Shown here one piece after another: positions 56,160 through 64,000 of a stretch of 64,000 nucleotides of DNA. Positions within the stretch are counted from its first letter, which is position 1. Every line of letters begins with the position of its first letter. The translations under genes were made by a program, and so were the position numbers. The notes beneath the pieces are model-generated. The model searched no databases and was not told the origin of the DNA. It worked only from the letters and a program-made list of their open reading frames with translations. The stretch lies in NCBI GenBank assembly GCA_009733575.1, contig ML769542.1, positions 23,234 to 87,233 on the forward strand, read 5' to 3'. Origin of the DNA: Gymnopus androsaceus JB14. Its lineage: Eukaryota > Basidiomycota > Agaricomycetes > Agaricales > Omphalotaceae.

Positions 56160-57190
56160 ACTACTAGCCTACATACTGACAGTTGCGTAGCTCCCTGTTC
56201 TGCCTTTTTTTGGAAGAACGGGTATTAGGATGATGAGCAAGGGTCGATACTAGTGACTCTGGAGGACTTGGATCACAGTTGATGAATTGGGAGACGGCAC
56301 TGACACAAGACTCGAATTAGCAGCTCCAGGCGCTATTCCTACCATGCCACTTGGTTGGTGGCTGCAAGAGGCATTTGGCATTGAAACGGCAGACATTATG
56401 GATCTTTCCTAAACCGGGGGTTGGTTGGTACGATCTGAGATCTACTGAAAAGGCAATAATTGCCATTGCATTGAAAAAGAATACGCAGATCACATTGATA
56501 CTGGCTTGTCTGCTGTTTCTGCCAAATGCCCTTGGATGGAAATGCACTCACCTGCTCGAGAGCATTCTTGTATTCCCTTCTTTTCTTTCACCTTCTTTTT
56601 ACCCCCCGCTCTCTCTCAACATCACTCTGCGGTCCTGAACAACTCCATTCATGCGCTTGTAGGGGACTACTTCACTGTAGATCATACCTCGCGTATGGCC
56701 GACACAATGGCATCACTATTGAGGCTCTAGCGCTCTCAGCTTGATACGGGTATTACTTGGCGGGATAATCCACAACATTCACTTCAAATTGATATTGATG
56801 AAAAATCTATGATATTATCCAACGCTAATTCTCCCACTTTCACATTTCTGTCATTTGATTCGCTCATTCCTGATTATAAATTCCTACAAATAATCTCTCA
56901 CTCCGGCGTTTCACGCATAACTCTCTTTCTTTACTTTCTTTTATATCACAGGGCAATTCCAAGGATCCAGCCCACTAGCCATCACTATTGCACGGTCATA
57001 GTGGTAGATCCGAGGATGAGTCCCAGCCGACTCAGTGCCAGAGGACAATCTTACAATTTTACATATACAGTATTCTTACCCCAGTGCATGTGCCTTATCT
57101 ATCTTAGCGCTAGCCGCTTATTCAATCAATTCCCCTCACTAACCCCATTCACGCAAGTACAAAAAAATCCACTCGAAAGAAAAATAGACC
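56160..57190. other. No confident gene
   Basis: Overlapping frames around 56351-56744 and 56809-57237 are low-complexity or hydrophobic without motif. One plausible exon at 56280-56410 is noted with the preceding entry. Confidence 0.3.
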
Positions 57191-57196
57191 AATTAA

Positions 57197-57372
57197 GAAC
57201 TTTTCAGTCAGAATATCGCTCATTAGTGAATTTTTGAGTAAAAATTAATCATTCAGCTCAACTGAAATGGAATTTCCAACTGAAAAATGATCATTCAGTC
57301 AAGAAATTCCATTTCAGTCAAGCTGAATAATCAGTTTTCACTCAAAAATTCACTAATGAGCGCGAAAAGTTC
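57197..57372. mobile_element. Palindromic MITE flanked by TTAA
   Basis: The ends GAACTTTTC (57197) and GAAAAGTTC (57372) are flanked by TTAA on both sides (57193-57196, 57373-57376). The rest is nearly a full palindrome, with arms containing CGCTCATTAGTGAATTTTTG and ACTGAAATGGAATTTC. The TTAA duplication is like piggyBac elements; a 3-bp TTA/TAA reading (PIF/Harbinger type) is not excluded. Confidence 0.8.
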
Positions 57373-57954
57373 TTAACCAGACCGTTTTTCATTCGAGCAG
57401 ATAATATTTTTTGTACTTTCGGTGTGATTCACACCATGCTTCAAGCATTGTGGGAAATAAACTTTTCAATATATAAGAGAAATGCAGTTTGTCAGACAAT
57501 AAAATAAAATAAATATTTCAAGAGGAATTAAATCAGACTTTTTGAATTTTGAATTTTCCACATATTTCTGAAAGAATATTCTAACAGTTTCAATGTGTAC
57601 TTGAAAGCCCATCTCTTACAATAAGATTGAAAGTAACTGCTTCAAAGATCCTTTCAAGTTTCCACTGCTTCAGTGATGGAGCTACACAAGAGGGGAAGGT
57701 AAGCTGAGATCAGACCAGAAATGACAACTAGGGTATGTTGTGTAAATTGTGGAAAAGCTTCCCCTAATCTACATACAAGCTCCAGCTTAAATAGTAGAGT
57801 GGGTATTGAATAGAGAACAGTGATTGTATAGTAAAATAGCAACTGAGTAAGGACAGGCAAGAGTAAATGAATAACCAAAACAATTTTCTGATGGGATAGG
57901 AGAGCAGGGAAGTAGCATAGTGAGTATGGAAGTGTAGCCCACTGCTACAGTCTG

Positions 57955-58011
57955 CATCAGCAAAACCTGGGTAATGTCATAAAAGCCATAGCAAGCCATA
58001 GTGCTCTACCA
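57955..58011. mobile_element. Truncated CATCAGCAAAACC element end
   Basis: CATCAGCAAAACCTGGGTAA followed by CATAGCAAGCC motifs stops at the start of the second 1.5-kb repeat (58012). That insertion/duplication therefore probably cut this element. Confidence 0.6.
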
Positions 58012-59614
58012 AGCAGATGTTATAACAGAACAGGTTCACTATTGAATTCGCTCTTCATCTGAGCCTTCAGAAAAAAAATTGGGCACATACTCTAAGTTAT
58101 ATTTCGATAACGTATGTACTCGATAAACTTGCAAGCCATCTATACCGCAAGTGAGCGACCCAAAGCTCAAATCTCATGAGAGACTCGGAACAGATTCCTT
58201 CAAGGCGGAACCTACGACGACTGTTGCTACAGCGGTGCAAGTTGATGAAATGCAATAGGAGCAGAATGATGCCTAAAATGCTCTGGCCATCGCAAGAAAT
58301 TATCGCGTCGCCTTGTGTTGCTGTGAATAAGGATTAGAGCAAAAAAAAAAGGGATGTAGTGGCCATCTTCGATTGAATAGAAGATGGAGGAAGCAGTACT
58401 GGCGACGCGGGAATGACAAACCCAACGCGGACTTGTCATTAAAGCAAGCTTTCATTCAAACGTGAAGAAGCCAATCTTCTCTAGTAGCATATCGCAAAAA
58501 ACATTGAATAAGGAAAAAAGAGACAAAATAGAGATTCGAGAAGGATGTCGCCCAGAGGGTCGAACTCGCAAGAACATAAGCTCGATTAGACAAGATCGCA
58601 TGTGTTAGCTTCGACTCGGGTCTTGAATCAAGACCAAGCATGATCCAAAGCCCCCGAGGTCCGAAGCAAAAAAAAAAGATTATCGAACCCCCTCTTCTCA
58701 TATCTCGGCCGGAGACAGAAACAAACGAACGAAAAAGAGATTGGTCCAGACCATGAACGTAAAGCAAAAGAACCAGTAGAAAAAGGGTATCGAAAGCAAC
58801 CATCCAAGTCAAGTGGTCCATCATCCAATCCATTTTCTATTCGAGAGGAGAATAAATGAATTCGGGCTCGAGTCTCATTTTTAAAAAAAACCAATTAACT
58901 CCGAAGGTATGATAGCCGCGCCAGGGTCGAACCTGGCCCATCCTCGAAGCTACCAGATCACGAACGTAAAGTCTGACGCTGTATCCGATTGAGCTAGGCG
59001 GGCACTGTCTGATACTGCTGCCGACAATGTGAATAGAACATGCGGCGTACTGTAAAGGCTCGGAGTACAGACAGAAAGCGATCCGCGTAGTGAGGCCGAA
59101 ACTGAAGGTCTTGTTAGCACAAGCATGAGCAAGCGAGTCAAGGAGAGCTGCTGACAACTAAGTCAATCAGCAATATCGTTAAAGGAGGAAAGAACGCACG
59201 TCGCCGCCAGCAAATTAAAACACCGGAACGATATCTTTCCTCGATTTCAATCCGGGCACCGTCGCCATCTACAATCCAAGCAATAGTGCGAAAGACGTTG
59301 AGCAATCTTGAGATATGCAGCGGTGGTGTGAGCCAAATTTGGCAGCAACTCGTCTTGGTAGAGGGTGAAGCGCGAGGATGACCGACATATCAGATGGAGA
59401 AGATTCGATGCTTCATCCTGAGACTTGGTCGAATTCTGGAGGAAGGGAAGAGCTTATGATTCGCCCAAGGCACCGAACGCCAGCATCTCGAGGTGAGAAA
59501 GTCAAACGGCAGTAAATTATATGCTGCTGAATTCGTTCTGTATGATATCCTTAGCCTCATAAGGCAGCGCTTGCTGAGAGCTTGAGAACTTGAGATAGTA
59601 GAGCGAATAATGAT
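58012..59614. repeat. 1.5-kb duplicated segment, copy 2
   Basis: Direct copy of 53180-54672, including the tRNA-like part (58914-59007, minus strand). No intact gene. It is slightly longer owing to small insertions. Confidence 0.85.
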
Positions 59615-59821
59615 TTTGGTGTTTGTCGGAACAAATTATCCGTGCGCGGAATGGGCGTCTACATTCTCTTTCTCGCATCCATGACCATTACTGGGTGATG
59701 GACGATTCTTTGGGTGTGTAATTCTCACATCTTGTCCTTCCACCTTCTGGGAGACTATGTAGCTCAAAGCGCCCTCGAAGCTTGAAATTATCTTCTTCGC
59801 TTGCCAGTCATCTAATTTTCA

Positions 59822-61493
59822 ATGAGACGTAGCCTTTTCGACGACTCGGTTGGAATTTTGGGCAGCGGCGCGGCTGGCCTAATCACTGCATACACACTGC
59901 TCAAAGATGGCTTTTCGAATGTTACTATCCTCACAGCGGACAAAACAGTTGGAGGCGTTTGGGCAGAGCATCGCGTTTATCCTGGTCTCACAATTAACAG
60001 GTATGTTTCTTTCATTCTTAAATCAGTTCTGATTTCTCAATCTCGGAACCCGTCCAGCGTCCATGGCGAATTTCGCTTCTCTCCGCTTGCAATGACTGCT
60101 CCGGATGATCCTACAGGTCGACTGACCGGGATGGACATGTGTGCTTATATGAGAAACTTTGCGGATAGCTTTTTAGCGGGAAAGATTCGTTACTGCGTCA
60201 CGGTCAAGAAGGTCTATCGACCCATAGCTGGAAGCAGGAACGGGTGGCTTGTTGACGTAGAGAATGCGAGCCTACTCAGCTACTCCCAGGTATTCTGGCG
60301 GGACATGAACATTTAGCTACACACCTAGAGTGAGTGTTCTGAAACATTCGCTTTGACATGAACTTCATTTCCATATTATTAGACGGTTTCTTCACACCAC
60401 CTGGCTAGGTGCAAAACTCACGCAATTCATCTGGAATATGGTCCAAGAAAGCTCGGTGAGTTCTATCTTCCATAAATTATCATGCTCAGAGCTCATTTGC
60501 CTAGTTCGCTGCGTTACGTATTCCCCGAGATTCTCCTTTACGCAACGCGCCTTCCTTGTTTTGGACCACCCAAACGAACGACGAAGGCGTTCCACGGGAT
60601 GATAGCTTTCATGCCTTGGTGAACAAGGGAAACATCACACTTGTTTCGCCCGCTAGGGCGACAGCGTTTGGCGCAGACGGGCGTTCGATTCTTTTGAACG
60701 ACGGAAGAAGACTGGAAGCCGATACTGTTATATTAGCTACTGGATACTCATCCTCTTGGAGCATCTTTGATGGTTCGTTCGTCGCGGTGAATGACTCGTG
60801 TAAAGTGCTGACGGATTATCCTTCAGAGCAGACTGCTATCGATTTGGGAATGAAGTCGCATCTCCCCGATCCTTCTGCACACGACCGATGGCATTGGGAC
60901 TATACCACTCTTGCTGACGCTCCCAGAGATCATCCGGAATCGTCCGCTTCTATCTATCGAGGTATCGTCCCGGCCTCGAATCTACTGAACCACGATTTCG
61001 CTATCAACGGGGCAATAGTAAGTCAGAGTGATATATTGCAACATCGAACTAATTGTTTCCTTTCCTTATCGCAGTTTACAACGAACAACGGTTATTCCTA
61101 CGAAATGGTCTCCCATTGGATTTCGTCGTATTTTCTACGGGACCCGTATTTACGACTGCCCAAAACCGTTGAAGAGGCGTTGGAGGAGTCTGAACGAAAT
61201 GCTGCATGGATCAGAAGACGTTATCCAGGGACTTTGCTCTGGGCTAGCCCGAGCTACAGTGGTAATGTGGCCTTTTGGACGTAAGTAAATTGTATTCTCT
61301 TCTCACTAGGTTTTGAACGAATAACCCATTTGCTATTAGATGGCCTCAAGCAATGGATGACTTGCTTCGCGATATGGGGTTAAAGACTGGGAGGAGCGGT
61401 GGTAACTGGCTAACATGGCCGTTCAGAGTGATACAGTTGAACGAGATTGCAACGCTAGGAGAGGAACGTAAAGCCAGGTGGCATGTCATATGA
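59822..61493 (+). pseudogene. Flavin monooxygenase with internal deletion
   Basis: The ATG at 59822 opens MRRSLFDDSVGILGSGAAGL with the FAD-binding GxGxxG, then ITAYTLLKDGFSNVTILTAD and VWAEHRVYPGLTIN. Exon 2 follows (HGEFRFSPLAMTAPDDPTGR through WLVDVENAS). The expected NADPH-binding Rossmann part (second GxGxxG) is missing. A later exon resumes at RFLHTTWLGAKLTQFIWNMV, then FWTTQTNDEGVPRDDSFHAL, EADTVILATGYSSSWSIFDG (ATGY motif), GIVPASNLLNHDFAINGAI, FTTNNGYSYEMVSHWISSYF, and WPQAMDDLLRDMGLKTGRSG. Introns with GT-AG ends are visible at about 60001, 60468, 61019 and 61281. Roughly 150 residues are lost around 60300-60380, so it is probably inactive as a monooxygenase. Confidence 0.8.
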
Positions 61494-62114
61494 ACGCTAG
61501 AGTATGGATATGCTAACCTGTATGTAGAAATCGAATGGACGGGGAAATCGATCGACTGGGCAATTGGCTAGAGCTCTCATGAGCTCTCAAGATGCCAGCC
61601 TAAGCTTCAAGGTTCCGGAGCATATGCGTATGCCTGGTATATTTAACAATAGAGAAATACATTCGCATCAAACTGAAAATAATCCTTCAAAGAAGTCGCC
61701 GTTTTCTCCGAGCGTCAGCGTCCTTCCCCCTGGATTCAGCTATCCGGCTTTGCTTGGATTCACCCACCGCGGCATTGGCGCGACGCGTAGAGGGTGAAAG
61801 GCGCGCGTCGGAAAGCCAACAAGGCGCGAGTCCGCGGGATTAGCGGTAGGGCTTGCCGGAATTCTTTTTGTTTTGCAGCGACTGCCCTACCTAGATTGAT
61901 GGCCCTCTACATCTTATTGTTTTGAAAACACAATATCCGTTGCCTAAAGTGACCAGCTTATGAAGCAATGAAATCCAGCGAGGTCATACTAATCTCGATT
62001 TTATTGTTTTAATTGGGTAAGACGTGCGAATCCAGGGCATGGAGGGGCGGGTCAAAGTGCCTTGGATCGTAATTGGCATACGAAAACACAATTAAGAGGG
62101 CCTAAGCTGGCGAG

Positions 62115-62122
62115 TATATAAA
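62115..62122 (+). promoter_or_regulatory. TATA box of the pheromone precursor gene
   Basis: TATATAAA lies 110 bp upstream of the ATG at 62232. It is preceded by AT-rich DNA and followed by a pyrimidine-rich leader. Confidence 0.6.
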
Positions 62123-62231
62123 GTTGTTGTTTTTGCTTGGGCTATCCTCATCAGTCGCTCTTCGACCTATCATTTGCTACAAAGCATCTCTTACGACCTC
62201 GAACTACCTTTTACCCACACACACTCGAGAA

Positions 62232-62357
62232 ATGGACGCCTTCACTACCCTTGCATCTTTTGTTGCTACTTCTCCCGTCGAGGAAATCGAGACGAGCTCA
62301 TTACCTTTGGAACAAGAAAGCGGTAGCGCTGCAGAGAGCTCGTGTGTTATCGCATAG
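62232..62357 (+). CDS. Mating pheromone precursor (CaaX, C-terminal CVIA)
   Basis: A single-exon 41-residue peptide: MDAFTTLASFVATSPVEEI, then ETSSLPLEQESGSAAESS and CVIA. The start MDxFTT, the short acidic/Ser body and the C-terminal CaaX box (Cys-Val-Ile-Ala, farnesylation signal) are the hallmarks of basidiomycete B-mating-type pheromone precursors. The mature lipopeptide would be cut from the C-terminal part, probably after an acidic residue in LEQESGS, leaving a farnesylated Cys. It would be secreted and sensed by a Ste3-type receptor. No receptor gene is seen in the window. The TATA box lies 110 bp upstream. It is short enough to be missed by automatic gene callers. Confidence 0.85.
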   Translation: MDAFTTLASFVATSPVEEIETSSLPLEQESGSAAESSCVIA

Positions 62358-62870
62358 GCGATTCACAAACCGCTTTATTCGTATGGTTTATACCATTTTT
62401 ATGTGAGTCAGAGTCTTCTCAACTCTTCATCGAATAGTCTGCTTATGCCTTTTTTCCCTTAGATCATCCACGACTTTCATGCCTCATTAATGACCCTTGA
62501 AAGCTCTAGCCAGCTTCCGGTCCTTCGTTTTTTGTTTTTGCGATGGCATGTCCAAGTCGCAAGTGTATCAATATCAACAATTCATGTCTTTTTATCATTT
62601 ATTACCTTCGAGTTTTGGGCCGGGCACCTGGTTTTTTTTTGGGGGGAAGATTCGGAAAGGAAGAGGGGCGAAGCAAAAACAGATCATTCGATACATACGG
62701 GTTCAAAGGAATCAGTAGTAATTATTACAATAGTGTAACAGTCCGAATTTACTTGACATTCCACCAAGCTTTTAATCGAGTGATCAACTTGGAGGCTCTT
62801 CAATAGAGGAAAAGTTTATGTATATCGAAATCAGACTTGCTATCTGAAAATCGGTATCTTGACTCCCTAA

Positions 62871-62922
62871 GCGCATCGTGCAACTTGAAAACGTTACAAG
62901 ATGCGCGTCTTCAAGTTGCACG
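62871..62922. repeat. Hairpin near GCAACTTGAAAACG
   Basis: CGTGCAACTTGAAAACG (62877-62893) is mirrored with one mismatch by CGTCTTCAAGTTGCACG (62906-62922). A second, overlapping pair GCGCATC / GATGCGC competes with it. Its function is unknown; a MITE relic or 3'-end structure is possible. Confidence 0.6.
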
Positions 62923-62924
62923 CG

Positions 62925-64000
62925 GGAAGGAATATATTAAGTACAGCCAATGCATTAATTTTTTTTTGGATTGATGTGAATTACAGTCTGTATGATAGTA
63001 CACCACGAAATGAATCAAAGGCCACCTTGATATAGGTCCAGCGAGATATTGTGTATCTAGTCTTTGGCCTGAATAAAATATCTAAGTTGAGCTCAAAAAG
63101 GTGTGAAATTAGCGCAAGGCCACAGAGAGGTCAGCGTTTCAGCTAGGAATGATATTCGAGCTGAGTTGTAAGGTCGGTGGCTTGTTTGATATCGATTTGA
63201 TCCGGGTCTGTGGCCTGTGAGATCTTTTTCAGATGGTGTCTCTTTTACTTCGACTTTGGCCTCAATTCCAAGCCACATCCACTCTCTCATTGTCCTGGTC
63301 AAAGCAGACCAATCTGGTATTTAAAATGCACCTCTGCGACCTCAAATAATCACTCAATAGTCCTCAATCTCCAATGCCATCCCAAACCAACTTTTCAGTT
63401 GTCGGAAATACCGGCGTTCAAGCTCATCCTCATCTCTTTTCGCATCCACATTCCCTAAATGAGTTTGACTACTGCAATGCCTTTCGGCAATTGATTTTCC
63501 CCTCTTCTGCCAATGGCTAGCAGTTGTATGTGGAGTACGCTGAAAGCAAAGGATACAGCGCATTTCCCTGTGATTCGCTGGATTCTCTTCAAATCCTGAT
63601 ATGGCAATTGTCAGTAAGTGTATTCTGACAGTTAACCAAGGTATACCTTCTGGTATTGGCTTTAGTTTTGCACCTGCCATCTTAGAGGACTGGTTCAAAA
63701 TGATCGTAGTAGTTAACGTGAATAGTTATTGTCAAGAATCAAGATACACTACAAAAGACCAAAGAAGCAAAGCAGCGCCGAATGTAGCGCTGAATGTGTC
63801 ATCTCATGTGACTTGACTTGAATCTCGAGAAACGATCTTCAACGGTTGAACTTGAACCATGACAGCCATGTTAACACTCTCTTTCTTCTCTATTCTCCAT
63901 GGAAATTCCAGCGCGCTGTAATACTATATTATGTTCAACAATTCTCAAGATGGGCCGTATCTTTTCGCAATTTTGTGTGGCTTTTGGCTGTTGCAGATTC
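62925..64000. other. No supported gene
   Basis: Frames of up to 114 codons (63698-63354 minus) have no motif or splice support. AT-rich parts at 62940-63060 have no repeat structure that I can define. No pheromone receptor is visible here. Confidence 0.35.

Noticed and set aside
58914..59007. Intron-containing tRNA on the minus strand
   Set aside because: The acceptor stem does not pair, the variable region is too long, and the segment exists as part of a larger repeat with a mutated B box in the other copy.
53180..59614. LTR retrotransposon with 1.5-kb LTRs
   Set aside because: No gag, protease, reverse transcriptase or integrase reading between the copies, no primer-binding site, and the copies are heavily diverged.
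62137..62406. Alternative 89-codon frame overlapping the pheromone precursor
   Set aside because: It has no motif, while the other frame gives MDAFTT...CVIA with matching size and TATA spacing.

Overview
The window comes from a filamentous fungus, most likely an Agaricomycete (mushroom-forming basidiomycete). The evidence is short GT-AG introns of about 50-60 nt in almost every gene, a 41-residue CaaX mating-pheromone precursor, small secreted thaumatin-like 'glycopeptides', a tetratricopeptide-CHAT protein, and a transposase with the zinc-finger/PHD tail that I associate with basidiomycete repeats. The species cannot be named from the sequence. There are no rRNA genes or CRISPR arrays, and I see no intact tRNA.

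Layout. 1-9.3 kb is gene debris: fragments of SF3B3/RSE1, an unidentified nuclear protein, the phosphatidate phosphatase APP1 and cysteinyl-tRNA synthetase. These are mixed with a mariner-type element carrying a nested palindromic MITE and with a hAT-type MITE. 9.7-13.6 kb holds a TPR-CHAT gene with frameshifts. 15-21.6 kb has a zinc-finger-like ORF split by a MITE, then a rearranged second copy of the nuclear-protein gene and a nearly complete APP1 gene. 22-36.2 kb carries three copies of a secreted glycopeptide gene. The first is broken; the other two are intact and lie in a large inverted repeat. Between the first and second copies sits a 6.2-kb DNA transposon with terminal inverted repeats, an 8-bp target duplication and a P-element-like transposase. 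36.6-37.9 kb holds a non-autonomous relative of that transposon, itself invaded by another element. 38.7-41.8 kb is a cytochrome P450 gene destroyed by two copies of one MITE-like element inserted in opposite orientations.

42.7-49.5 kb is the ordinary gene-rich part. It has a mitochondrial monothiol glutaredoxin (Grx5-like), a divergent-strand Zim17/Hep1-type mitochondrial Hsp70 escort protein, and two short-chain dehydrogenases. A decayed M1 aminopeptidase fragment and a hAT MITE lie between them. 50-59.6 kb is again repeat-rich: a small secreted protein, a 1.5-kb direct duplication carrying a tRNA-like segment, and a palindromic MITE flanked by TTAA. 59.8-62.4 kb holds a flavin monooxygenase gene that has lost its middle part, followed by the pheromone precursor. 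The last 1.6 kb has no gene that I can support.

The Grx5 and Zim17/Hep1 proteins both serve mitochondrial Fe-S and protein-import maintenance, but nothing in the sequence links them beyond adjacency. Reading frames are clean in 42.7-49.5 kb (apart from the M1 remnant) and in two glycopeptide genes, while the repeat-dense genes carry repeated one-base indels. I therefore read most breaks as real decay and not uniform sequencing noise.
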